A DNA stretch of 13,576 nucleotides from Rhodospirillales bacterium (GTDB taxonomy: Bacteria > Pseudomonadota > Alphaproteobacteria > Acetobacterales > Acetobacteraceae): NCBI GenBank assembly GCA_028870815.1, contig JAGWOU010000017.1, positions 1 through 13,576 on the forward strand, read 5' to 3'. Both the position numbers and the translations under genes were made by a program. The notes beneath the pieces are model-generated. The model ran no database searches, was not told the DNA's origin, and saw nothing but the letters and a program-made list of their open reading frames with translations. Position 1 is the first letter of the stretch, and every line of letters starts with the position of its first letter. This document shows positions 6,435 through 13,524 of this stretch, in pieces.

Positions 6435-7212
6435 ATTTGGCCGGAAATACTCCTTCGCGCACCTCGCGCGCATATTCAGCCAGGGCCTTGGTGATAAGCC
6501 CCGCGCCGTCGAGATATGTTTTGGCAAAGGAAGGCGCGTTGCCGGGGTTGAGGCCGAGCACGTCGTGCAGCACCAGAACCTGCGCGTTTGTTCCAGGCCC
6601 GGCGCCGATGCCGATGGTGGGAATGGGAAGCTTGGCGGTAATTTCCGCCGCGAGTTCGGAGGGAATGGCCTCCATCAGCAGCATGCGTGCCCCGGCATCA
6701 GCCAGGGCCAGAGCGTCCTCAAGCAATTGAGCCGCGGCCTCGGGCGTTTTGCCCTGGCGCTTGAAGCCGCCGATCTGGCGCACATGCTGGGGCGTTAGTC
6801 CGATATGGGCGCAAACCGGCACGGCGCGGCGGGAGAGGAAAGCGATTGTTTCCACCATTGTGGCACCGCCCTCCAGCTTCACAATCTGCGCACCGGCCTT
6901 CAACAACCGGGCACAGGCGGCGAAAGCCTGGGCGGGGCTTTCCTCGAAGCTGCCGAAGGGTAGGTCCGCCATGACCAGCGGCTTGGTGACCGTGCGGGCG
7001 ACGATGCCGGTATGATATTCCATCTGGTCCAGGGTCACCCGCAGCGTATCGGCCTCTCCGCCGACCACCATGCCCAGGGAATCGCCGATGAGAAGCGCAT
7101 CTATCCCGGCCGCCTCGGCAAGCCGCGCGGCGGTGACATCATAGGCCGTGACCATCGTCAATTTACGGCCTTCGCGCTTTGCCTTGTCCCAGGCGGCCAG
7201 CGATCTGCTCAT
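6433..7212 (-). CDS. panB: 3-methyl-2-oxobutanoate hydroxymethyltransferase (ketopantoate synthase)
   Basis: First committed step of pantothenate/CoA synthesis: transfers a hydroxymethyl group from 5,10-methylene-tetrahydrofolate to 2-oxoisovalerate. 259 residues, normal length. The (beta-alpha)8 barrel shows the Mg-binding GDSLGMV (Asp44) and MADLPFGSF (Asp83), VKLEGG (Lys112, Glu114), and EAIP (catalytic Glu181), followed by IGIGAGPGTNAQVLVLHDVLG. The ATG at 7212 has a good SD (AAGGA) on the minus strand. It is last of four genes and starts 1 nt after the pncC stop. panC is not adjacent. Confidence 0.97.
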   Translation of the reverse strand: MSRSLAAWDKAKREGRKLTMVTAYDVTAARLAEAAGIDALLIGDSLGMVVGGEADTLRVTLDQMEYHTGIVARTVTKPLVMADLPFGSFEESPAQAFAACARLLKAGAQIVKLEGGATMVETIAFLSRRAVPVCAHIGLTPQHVRQIGGFKRQGKTPEAAAQLLEDALALADAGARMLLMEAIPSELAAEITAKLPIPTIGIGAGPGTNAQVLVLHDVLGLNPGNAPSFAKTYLDGAGLITKALAEYAREVREGVFPAK

Positions 7213-7213
7213 A

Positions 7214-7690
7214 TCAATTGTCCTTCGGGTTGGCGGCGCGGGAAGCCAGGCCTAATGCAAAGGCGACGGCTTGGGCGCGGATTTCATCGCGGGTGCCAGT
7301 GAAAATCTGGTGTTCGGCGAGGCTGCCCTTTGCCGTGGCCAAGCCAAACCACACGGTGCCGACAGGCTTTTCAGGGCTTCCGCCATCTGGCCCGGCAATG
7401 CCGGTGACGGAGATCGCGGCATCCGCGCCGAGGCATTTTCTGGCACCTTCCGCCATCGCCTTTGCCACCTGCGAGGAGACGGCGCCATGTTCGGTGATCA
7501 TTGCCTCCGGCACGCCAAGCATCTTGGTCTTGGCCTCGTTGGCGTAGCTGACGGCGCCGTTGGTAAAGACGGCGGAACAGCCAGGGACGGCGGTGAGCGC
7601 CGCGGCAACCAGCCCGCCCGTGCAGCTTTCGGCCGTGGCGAGGGTCATGCCATGGGTCTTGTAAAGTTCGATCAGTTCAGCGGCGTTCAT
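7214..7690 (-). CDS. pncC: Nicotinamide-nucleotide amidohydrolase (CinA C-terminal domain family)
   Basis: Stand-alone CinA C-terminal domain enzyme that deamidates nicotinamide mononucleotide to nicotinate mononucleotide, recycling NMN released by NAD-dependent DNA ligase. 158 residues, typical of the single-domain form; the N-terminal MoaB-like half of full CinA is absent, as usual in proteobacteria. Signatures are ESCTGG (21-26) with the conserved serine, TNGAVSYANEAKTKMLGV, and VTGIAGPDGGSPEKPVGTVW (95-114). The start overlaps the pgpA stop by 4 nt (ATGA) and lacks its own SD, so it is translationally coupled. The biochemical role is inferred from the family. Confidence 0.92.
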   Translation of the reverse strand: MNAAELIELYKTHGMTLATAESCTGGLVAAALTAVPGCSAVFTNGAVSYANEAKTKMLGVPEAMITEHGAVSSQVAKAMAEGARKCLGADAAISVTGIAGPDGGSPEKPVGTVWFGLATAKGSLAEHQIFTGTRDEIRAQAVAFALGLASRAANPKDN

Positions 7691-8148
7691 AGAGGCAATA
7701 CCCGGTAAAGAATAAACAAGGCGGCCAGGGCCAGAAGCCCCGCGATGATATCGTCACCCATGATGCCGAATTCATCCTTGCGCCGGTCCGCCCAGCTTAC
7801 CGGCCAGGGTTTCCAGATGTCGAACAGCCGGAACAGCGCAAAAGCCAGTAATGCGCCCGGGATGCTGGCGGCACGCAATGCCAGAAGCGGGATCATCTGC
7901 CCGGCGATTTCGTCTATCACGATCCAGCCTGGGTCTTCTCCTGCTTGCGGTAGTTGCCGGATGGCGTAGAGGCCCAGCGCCGTAGCCGCGATGATGCCCG
8001 CCAGTACCGCCAGATGCCCGGCCGGCAGAAGCAGGCAGCCAAAGGCCAGGCCAACCAGGGAGCCAAACGTGCCAGGAGCCTTCGGCGCCCAGCCGGCACC
8101 GAAACCAGCAGCGATGAAACGCCAGGGGGCTATTGTTGCGGCAGCCAT
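7687..8148 (-). CDS. pgpA: Phosphatidylglycerophosphatase A
   Basis: Integral inner-membrane phosphatase that converts phosphatidylglycerophosphate to phosphatidylglycerol; 153 residues. Family signatures are GWAPKAPGTFGSL (19-31), DPGWIVIDEIAGQ (72-84), FRLFDIWKPWP (106-116) and GIMGDDIIAG (128-137), the last two rich in the acidic residues needed for metal binding. Hydrophobic segments lie near 32-62, 84-106 and 133-150. The ATG lies inside the last codons of the lytic transglycosylase gene (19-nt overlap) and has no clear SD, which suggests coupling. It overlaps pncC by 4 nt. Confidence 0.95.
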   Translation of the reverse strand: MAAATIAPWRFIAAGFGAGWAPKAPGTFGSLVGLAFGCLLLPAGHLAVLAGIIAATALGLYAIRQLPQAGEDPGWIVIDEIAGQMIPLLALRAASIPGALLAFALFRLFDIWKPWPVSWADRRKDEFGIMGDDIIAGLLALAALFILYRVLPL

Positions 8149-9722
8149 TTTGCGACGGGAGACACGGCGGAGCCGGTGAGCAGAGCGCGGTAGATGGTGA
8201 TGTTTTCAGACACGCGCTGAACATAATTGCGCGTTTCGCTGAAGGGAATTTCCTCCAGCCAGTCGATCATATTGGCGCCGCCAGGGTTGGCGCCAAGCTC
8301 CGGGTCGCCATTTTCGCCCAGCCAGTTGGCGACATTGGTGGGGCCCGCATTATACGCCGCGATGGCAAGCGGCAGGCAGTCGCCGAAATTCCTGATCTCC
8401 TGCGCGAGATAGCTGGCGCCGAGGGCTATGTTTTGGGTGGGGTCGAACAGATTATCGGCGGGTAACCCATATTTTTCACCCGTAAGAAGCGCGGTGGAAG
8501 GCAGCAGTTGCATCAGCCCGATAGCGCCGGCACCAGAGACGATGATGGGGTTGAAGCTGCTCTCCTGCCGCATGATGCCGAGTGAAATGGCCGGATCCAG
8601 GATGGAGGAAGGAGGGCTGTACGGTATCGGCCAGCCTTCGCGCATAAGCATTTGGCCGGAAATGCCGGCAAGCCGCGCGATGGTGACGGATGATTGAGGA
8701 AAGCCGAGCCCCAGGGCGAGTTTTGCCGCCATCAGGCGGGATTTGTCGTCCAGGGCCGTCTGGCCGATCCGGTCCAGGAAGATTTGCGCGTCATGCGGAT
8801 CGTTCATCTGCACCAGAAGCACGGCGGCGCGGGGCAACTCACCCAGGCCGAAATCCAGCGCATCCTGGGCGGTGAAGCCAGGCTCCGCGACGGCTTTGAT
8901 GCGCGCCGCCAATTGCTGAGGTGTTTCGCCCAGGGCGAGTGCCGCGAGCTGGCCATAAAACGTATCCGGGTATTCGGCGGCGCGAGCATAGTCTTGCTGG
9001 GCGGCGGCGCCGGTTTCGCTGCGCCCTAGCCAATAATATGCCCGGGCCTGAGAAATGACGGCGGAGGACGAGGAGGCGAGGTCCTGAAACCAGGTGGCGG
9101 CCTCCTGCGGTTGTTTGAGGAAGCGCAGAAGCAGGAAGCCGGCGAGAAAATCACGATCCACGACTTGCCCGCGCGCGGTGGCGCCGGAGATCGGCGGATT
9201 GACGGCGACAACCACCTGATAGGCGCTTTTGGCGTCTCCCTGCATCAGCAAAGCGCGGGCGAGTTCGTTCTGGGCGGGCCAGAAGAGTAGCTGCTGGTCC
9301 GAATCCGCAGCCGCCATGGCTGCTTTGCCTTGGCCTTCCCATAGTTGCGCGGCTGCTTTATCCTCGCCTGCTTCGTGCAGCGCCTGCACCTGGGTGATGA
9401 AGGGCGGTGTGATTGTGGGGGTTGTGGGCAGGTAAAGCCCTGACGCCTGAATCTCCCGCAGTTTCAGCAGGCCCTGCATGGGCCAGTCCGGATTGGCGTT
9501 TATGAAAGCCTGGATTTCATCGGCGCTGCCGCCGCCGGAGCTAATAAGGCGGAAGAAGGTGACGAGCTTAACCACCAGGGGATCGCCAGTGGCGGTGGCC
9601 AGCTGCTCCGCCTGGGAAAACTGGTCCGCATGCACGTCGGTCATGATTTGCGGTGTGGCGGCGGTCTGTGCCAGCGCGCAAGCCGGCATGAATAACAATG
9701 GCAAGGCGGCCAGGAGCTTCAT
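8130..9722 (-). CDS. Soluble lytic murein transglycosylase (Slt70-like)
   Basis: Periplasmic enzyme that cleaves peptidoglycan glycan strands to 1,6-anhydro-muropeptides. 530 residues from the ATG at 9722, which gives a clean signal peptide ending ALA-Q near residue 18. Residues 20-370 are Ala/Leu/Gln-rich helical repeats like the Slt70 superhelix. The C-terminal SLT domain has IMRQESSF with catalytic Glu387, GAIGLMQLLP, LGASYLAQEIRNF, IAAYNAGP and ETRNYVQRV. An in-frame TTG at 9758 would add 12 residues but lies in the candidate -35. No SD precedes 9722, which fits a leaderless message. It is first gene of the slt-pgpA-pncC-panB run. A hydrophobic but weak MPAC sequence in the signal is not a good lipobox. 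Confidence 0.93.
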   Translation of the reverse strand: MKLLAALPLLFMPACALAQTAATPQIMTDVHADQFSQAEQLATATGDPLVVKLVTFFRLISSGGGSADEIQAFINANPDWPMQGLLKLREIQASGLYLPTTPTITPPFITQVQALHEAGEDKAAAQLWEGQGKAAMAAADSDQQLLFWPAQNELARALLMQGDAKSAYQVVVAVNPPISGATARGQVVDRDFLAGFLLLRFLKQPQEAATWFQDLASSSSAVISQARAYYWLGRSETGAAAQQDYARAAEYPDTFYGQLAALALGETPQQLAARIKAVAEPGFTAQDALDFGLGELPRAAVLLVQMNDPHDAQIFLDRIGQTALDDKSRLMAAKLALGLGFPQSSVTIARLAGISGQMLMREGWPIPYSPPSSILDPAISLGIMRQESSFNPIIVSGAGAIGLMQLLPSTALLTGEKYGLPADNLFDPTQNIALGASYLAQEIRNFGDCLPLAIAAYNAGPTNVANWLGENGDPELGANPGGANMIDWLEEIPFSETRNYVQRVSENITIYRALLTGSAVSPVAKWLPQQ

Positions 9723-9729
9723 GCGCGGT

Positions 9730-9758
9730 ATTCTAGCAGTGCTACCGGCGCGGGCCAA
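9730..9758 (-). promoter_or_regulatory. Candidate promoter giving a leaderless lytic transglycosylase mRNA
   Basis: On the minus strand TTGGCC (9758-9753), exactly 17 nt, then TAGAAT (9735-9730). The -10 matches five of six consensus bases and the -35 four of six. Only 7 nt separate the -10 from the ATG at 9722, so transcription would begin at or one base before the start codon. Confidence 0.5.
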
Positions 9759-9836
9759 ACCCTACCAGGCGGCGCTTGCCCCCGTTGGCAGAGAAGTTTA
9801 GGTGGATTGCTGGACCAAACGCCTCAAGGACCAAAT

Positions 9837-10715
9837 ATGTTTCACGGCTCTTTTACCGCCCTCGTCACGCCTATGCGCGAGGACGGGCGTATCGACGACG
9901 AGGCGTTTATCCGCTTTGTCGATTGGCAGATTCTGGAAGGCAGCAACGGCGTTGTGCCGGTTGGCACAACCGGCGAATCCCCAACCTTGAGCCATGACGA
10001 ACATAAACATGTGGTTGAGATGGCGGTGAAGGCGGCCAAGGGCCGGGTGCCTGTAATGGCCGGCGCCGGCTCCAATTCCACCGCCGAGGCGATTGGACTG
10101 GCCCGCCATGCCGAAGCTGCGGGGGCGGATGCGGTGCTGGTGGTGACGCCCTACTACAACAAGCCCACGCAGGAAGGGTTGTTTCAGCATTACAAGGCCA
10201 TTGCGGAATCGATGGCGCTGCCGCTGTTCATTTACAACATTCCCGGCCGTTCGGTGATCGACATGTCCGTGGAGACGATGGCCCGTTTGGCGGAGATTAA
10301 AAACATCGTGGGGGTGAAGGACGCCACCGCGAACCTCACCCGCCCGCTGCACACTACCCGCGCCTGCGGACCGGATTTCGTTCAGATGTCCGGTGAGGAC
10401 CATACGGCGCTGGCCTATCTGGCCTCCGGCGGGCATGGCTGCATTTCAGTGACTGCCAATGTGGCGCCACGGCTTTGCGCCCAGATGCATAGCGCCTGGG
10501 CGAAGGCCGACGTGAAGGCGGCTATGGAGATCCAACGGCGCCTGGTGCCGCTGCATGACGCGATGTTCTGCGAAAGCAATCCAGGGCCAGTTAAATACGC
10601 GGCTTCGCTGTTGGGCTTTGGCGCCAACCATGTGCGCCTGCCGCTGGTGCCGGTTTCATCCGCTTCGGCGCAGAGGGTGCAGGCGGCGATGCGGGAAGTC
10701 GGTTTGCTGAATTGA
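9837..10715 (+). CDS. dapA: 4-hydroxy-tetrahydrodipicolinate synthase
   Basis: Condenses pyruvate with aspartate semialdehyde, the first step committed to diaminopimelate and lysine. 292 residues from the ATG at 9837, chosen because AAGGA (9826-9830) sits 6 nt upstream and because the numbering then matches E. coli DapA: Thr44/Thr45 in GTTGESPT, Tyr106/Tyr107 in VTPYYNKP, Tyr133 and Arg138 in YNIPGRSV, and Schiff-base Lys161 in GVKDATANL. A TTG at 9807 would add 10 residues with no support. It is divergent from the lytic transglycosylase across 114 bp and overlaps smpB by 4 nt. Confidence 0.98.
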   Translation: MFHGSFTALVTPMREDGRIDDEAFIRFVDWQILEGSNGVVPVGTTGESPTLSHDEHKHVVEMAVKAAKGRVPVMAGAGSNSTAEAIGLARHAEAAGADAVLVVTPYYNKPTQEGLFQHYKAIAESMALPLFIYNIPGRSVIDMSVETMARLAEIKNIVGVKDATANLTRPLHTTRACGPDFVQMSGEDHTALAYLASGGHGCISVTANVAPRLCAQMHSAWAKADVKAAMEIQRRLVPLHDAMFCESNPGPVKYAASLLGFGANHVRLPLVPVSSASAQRVQAAMREVGLLN

Positions 10716-11194
10716 GTAAGGAAAAGAAGAAATCCGCCTTCATCTCCCATGGCATTGCGGCGCAGAACCGCAAGGCGAGGCACGACTATAAGATTCTCTC
10801 GACGGTTGAGGCGGGCATTGTGCTGAAGGGCGTCGAGGTGAAATCCTTGCGGCTTGGCCGGGCGCAGCTAACCGAAGCCTGGGCTGGCGAGCGCGACGGC
10901 GAATTGTTCCTGTTCAACCTGTATATCCCGGAATATCAGAGCGGTGTGCTGTCGCGCTTTGACGTGCGCGGCATGCGCAAGCTGCTGGTGAAGCGCAAGG
11001 AGCGTAACCAGATTTTTGGGGCAATTTCGCGCGAGCGCCAGACCATCGTGCCGCTCGACATATTCTTCAATGACCGAGGACTGGCGAAGGTGACGCTGGG
11101 CATAGCCGAAGGTAAGCAGAAGGCCGACAAGCGCCAAGCCGCCGCTGCGCGCGACTGGCAGCGCGACAAGGCGCGGCTGCTGCGCAACCGCTAG
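10712..11194 (+). CDS. smpB: SsrA-binding protein SmpB
   Basis: Partner of tmRNA in rescue of stalled ribosomes; 160 residues. Signatures are NRKARHDYKILSTVEAGIVL, GVEVKSLRLGRAQL, the middle KLLVKRKERNQIFGAI, and FNDRGLAKVTLGIAEGK, followed by the basic tail KRQAAAARDWQRDKARLLRNR that inserts into the ribosome. The only sensible start is TTG at 10712, whose last two bases are the first two of the dapA TGA stop (TTGA). The nearest SD-like GGGAAG is 13 nt away, so initiation probably depends on ribosomes finishing dapA. The end is 4 nt from the stop of the convergent glycosylase gene. Confidence 0.97.
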   Translation: MSKEKKKSAFISHGIAAQNRKARHDYKILSTVEAGIVLKGVEVKSLRLGRAQLTEAWAGERDGELFLFNLYIPEYQSGVLSRFDVRGMRKLLVKRKERNQIFGAISRERQTIVPLDIFFNDRGLAKVTLGIAEGKQKADKRQAAAARDWQRDKARLLRNR

Positions 11195-11198
11195 ACGG

Positions 11199-11843
11199 TC
11201 AGGCGAGGAGCCGCCGGATCGCGGTCACGATCTCCTCGAACATCTCCTGAGTGATCCGTCCGGTATTCACATTATACTGGGAGGTGTGAAAGCTGTCCGC
11301 CAGCAACAGCCTATTCTCCAGCTGGTGCAGAGCCCCATGCCGGAAGGCATGGCGGCTGGGCTTGAGCCGCAAGCCCTGCAAAATGGATTCATGCGCCTTG
11401 CCGCCGATGGCCAGAAGGACCTTCAGGTTTGGCATCGCCGCGATCTCGTCGGCCAGGAACGGCAGGCAGTGGTTTTTGTCTGATGTTTCGAGCTTATGCT
11501 GGGGCGGCGCGCAGCGCACGGCGTTGGTGATGCGGCAATCCAGCATTTTAACCCCGTCATCTGGCCGCTCCTTGAATTCGCCCGCCGCGAAGCCAGCCTT
11601 TATTAGCGCCGGATAGAGCAGGCGGCCTGCCACGTCACCAGTAAAAGGGCGTCCGGTTCTGTTAGCGCCATTAACGCCCGGAGCTTGCCCAACAACGAGC
11701 AGCCGCGCAGTGAGAGGACCGAAACTTGGTACGGGCGCATTGAACCAATCTGGATGCAGAGCGCGGTATTCTTGCCGATACGCAACAAGGCGAGGGCAAA
11801 ATCCGCAGTCGCGTTCTGGTAAAATATTGGATTTGCCGTTCAT
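11199..11843 (-). CDS. Uracil-DNA glycosylase, family 5 (UdgB type)
   Basis: Removes uracil and other deaminated bases from DNA. 214 residues. Motif 1 is GQAPGVNGANRTGRPFTGD (52-70). The NRTGR...FTGD form without a catalytic Asp or Asn is characteristic of family 5 rather than family 4. Motif 2 is SFHTSQYNVNTGR, again family 5-like. Cys13, Cys16, Cys111 and Cys126 are placed to hold a 4Fe-4S cluster. The ATG overlaps the NYN gene stop by 4 nt (ATGA), so the two form an operon. Family 4 is the main alternative but fits motif 1 less well. Confidence 0.9.
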   Translation of the reverse strand: MNGKSNILPERDCGFCPRLVAYRQEYRALHPDWFNAPVPSFGPLTARLLVVGQAPGVNGANRTGRPFTGDVAGRLLYPALIKAGFAAGEFKERPDDGVKMLDCRITNAVRCAPPQHKLETSDKNHCLPFLADEIAAMPNLKVLLAIGGKAHESILQGLRLKPSRHAFRHGALHQLENRLLLADSFHTSQYNVNTGRITQEMFEEIVTAIRRLLA

Positions 11844-12421
11844 TCGTCATCCTCACGCTCGTTGCGCGTGCGCGCATCTTGCGGCCGGCGGGAAAATTCC
11901 TTTGCAATGTCATCAAGTTCGACGAACTGATCAGCTTGGCGTCGCAGCTCATCGGCGATCATTGGCGGACTAGTGCGGATCGACGAGATGACGGTTACGC
12001 GCACACCTTTGCGTTGCACGGCTTCTACGAGGCGACGAAAATCAGAATCACCAGAGAATAGAATGGCATGATTAAGAAATGGCGCGAGTTCCAGCATGTC
12101 GATCGCGAGCTCAATGTCCATGTTTCCTTTAATGCGGCGGCGCCCCAGCGCATCGACAAACTCCTTAGCCGGTTTGGTCACGAGGCTGTAACCATTATAG
12201 GCTAGCCAATCTGTTAGTGGCTTAAGTGGCGAATATTCCTCAGTCTCTAGCAGCGCCGAATAGTAATAGGCACGCAGAAGATTTGTTTTCGAACCAAAAA
12301 GATCAAGCAACTTCCGGTAGTCAATATCAATGCCAAGGCTGCGCGTGGCCGCGTAAAGATTGGCGCCGTCAATAAATAGCGCCGTGCGTTCTTGTTCTAA
12401 AAGCCGCATGTTGAAGATCAT
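11840..12421 (-). CDS. NYN domain protein (LabA/DUF88 family), putative RNase
   Basis: 193 residues with a PIN-like NYN fold: LFIDGANLYAATRSLGIDIDY (Asp18), GRRRIKGNMDIELAIDML (Asp102), and LFSGDSDFRRLVEAVQRKGVRV (Asp125, Asp127). These aspartates match the metal-binding set of the family, so nuclease activity is plausible but unproven. The tail is charged (Arg, Asp, Glu). The start is uncertain: the ATG at 12421 keeps MIF, common in relatives as I recall, but AGAGGA abuts it directly; an ATG at 12409 is also possible. Base composition is lower in GC than neighbouring genes. It is co-transcribed with the glycosylase through an ATGA overlap and divergent from folK. Confidence 0.88.
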   Translation of the reverse strand: MIFNMRLLEQERTALFIDGANLYAATRSLGIDIDYRKLLDLFGSKTNLLRAYYYSALLETEEYSPLKPLTDWLAYNGYSLVTKPAKEFVDALGRRRIKGNMDIELAIDMLELAPFLNHAILFSGDSDFRRLVEAVQRKGVRVTVISSIRTSPPMIADELRRQADQFVELDDIAKEFSRRPQDARTRNEREDDE

Positions 12422-12531
12422 TCCTCTTGAAATAAAGGATTAAAGGTGATGTACATGGGTTAAGAAATGTTAGTAATTCTTTTAGGTGTGAACCGAATTT
12501 TCCTTTCTGTGTTGATGGGCATTCTCTTCTT
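12422..12531. promoter_or_regulatory. AT-rich divergent promoter region between the NYN gene and folK
   Basis: About 30% GC over 12421-12480 against 60-75% in most genes of the window. Toward folK, TTGAAA (12427-12432) is a good -35, but the -10 at 17 nt (TGTACA) is weak. Toward the NYN gene, TTTAAT on the minus strand has a poor -35. Both genes must start from here, but I cannot fix either promoter exactly. Confidence 0.45.
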
Positions 12532-13032
12532 ATGATCCTGATCGCCATCGGAGCCAATCTGGCAGGCGGGGACGGCATAACGCCGATGGAGACATGCGCG
12601 GCGGCGGCGGGTGCTATACGAGCTATTCAGGGGCTTGAGTTCGTGGCCCTTTCGCTTTGGTATCGTACCAGGGCCATTCCGGCCTCCAGCCAGCCGGACT
12701 ATTGCAATGGCATGATCCGCATGCGTGGAGAGATCGACCCCGCGGCGCTTCTGCGGCAACTCCATGAAATCGAGATAAAATTTGGCCGCGAGCGGTCTGC
12801 GCCCAATGCCGCGCGAACGCTGGACCTTGATATCATTGACATGGCGGGCATCATTCGTGCCACGCCTGATCCAGTGTTGCCGCACCCCCGCGCACACCTG
12901 CGTGCCTTCGTGTTGCGGCCGCTTCTGGATGTGAACCCAGCCTGGCGGCACCCGGTGCTGAAGCAGAATGTCACCACTTTGCTGGCGGAGCTTCCCCCGC
13001 AAGCGATTGAACCCTGGCATGACGACCCGTAA
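12532..13032 (+). CDS. folK: 2-amino-4-hydroxy-6-hydroxymethyldihydropteridine pyrophosphokinase
   Basis: Transfers pyrophosphate from ATP to 6-hydroxymethyl-7,8-dihydropterin in folate synthesis; 166 residues, usual length. Signatures are IAIGANLAGG at the N-terminus (usually GSNLG), the FGRER segment, ARTLDLDII (94-102) with Mg ligands Asp98 and Asp100, and LPHPRAHLRAFVLRPL (116-131). The first loop GANLAG is a mild variant. No folB or folP lies beside it. It is divergent from the NYN gene and followed by rpoZ after 78 bp. The SD is poor. Confidence 0.95.
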   Translation: MILIAIGANLAGGDGITPMETCAAAAGAIRAIQGLEFVALSLWYRTRAIPASSQPDYCNGMIRMRGEIDPAALLRQLHEIEIKFGRERSAPNAARTLDLDIIDMAGIIRATPDPVLPHPRAHLRAFVLRPLLDVNPAWRHPVLKQNVTTLLAELPPQAIEPWHDDP

Positions 13033-13048
13033 ATGCGGGGCAAATGAG

Positions 13049-13076
13049 CTTGCCTCGCCGCCGCGGCTGAGGTAAG
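13049..13076 (+). promoter_or_regulatory. Stable stem-loop between folK and rpoZ
   Basis: CTTGCCTC (13049-13056) pairs with GAGGTAAG (13069-13076) with one G-U wobble, and inside it GCCG (13057-13060) pairs with CGGC (13064-13067) around a CCG loop, with T13068 bulged. This makes a 12-bp stem. The nearest T-run (five Ts, about 13089-13093) begins 12 nt after the stem, so it is not a standard terminator. It could be a 3'-end stabiliser for folK or a leader element of rpoZ. Confidence 0.55.
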
Positions 13077-13110
13077 GCACTCGTTCAATTTTTGCCTGGA
13101 GCGTACCCCT

Positions 13111-13524
13111 ATGGCCCGCGTGACCGTTGAAGACTGCGTTTTGAAGGTGCCGAACCGCTTTGAGCTGGTTCTGCTCGCGGCGCAGCGTGCCCGCAATATC
13201 AGCCGCGGCGAGCAGCTGACCATTGACCGGGACAATGACAAGAACCCGGTGGTGGCGCTGCGCGAGATCGCCGATGAGACGGTGGAGCTGCCGCATCTGG
13301 AGCAGGATCTGATCAAATCCCTATCGCGCGTGCCCGAGCCGGAGCCAGTGGATGAAGAGGTGATGGATCTGATCCCGACCGATCAGAACATCTTCGGCCT
13401 GCAGGATGTCTCCGCCGAGGAAGAGGCCGCCGCCATGGCTGCCGAGGGCGAGGACATCATGTCCGCCGAGGATATCCAGGCCGCGATCGAGGCGGAGCTC
13501 GGCGGCAAATCCTCGCGCCGCTAA
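13111..13524 (+). CDS. rpoZ: DNA-directed RNA polymerase omega subunit
   Basis: Small subunit that folds around the C-terminus of beta-prime and helps assemble RNA polymerase; part of the ppGpp site in proteobacteria. 137 residues: MARVTVEDCVLKVPNRFELV, LAAQRARNISRG, DRDNDKNPVVALREIAD (39-55), then an acidic extension (about 75-137) of Glu/Asp/Ala that E. coli omega (about 91 residues) lacks but many alphaproteobacterial omegas have in some form. GGAG (13098-13101) lies 9 nt before the ATG. The 52 bases after the stop hold no gene I can name; relA/spoT often follows rpoZ and may begin here or just beyond the edge. Confidence 0.97.
   Translation: MARVTVEDCVLKVPNRFELVLLAAQRARNISRGEQLTIDRDNDKNPVVALREIADETVELPHLEQDLIKSLSRVPEPEPVDEEVMDLIPTDQNIFGLQDVSAEEEAAAMAAEGEDIMSAEDIQAAIEAELGGKSSRR

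Noticed and set aside
9723..9758. N-terminal extension of the lytic transglycosylase from TTG 9758
   Set aside because: The extension overlaps the best candidate promoter, and the ATG at 9722 already gives a compact signal peptide. It was not fully excluded.
9807..9836. TTG 9807 as the dapA start
   Set aside because: The ATG at 9837 has an SD at the right distance and gives catalytic numbering identical to E. coli DapA.
12460..13296. 278-codon open frame on the minus strand opposite folK and the rpoZ start
   Set aside because: It spans two well-supported genes and their gap and has a basic composition with no motif.
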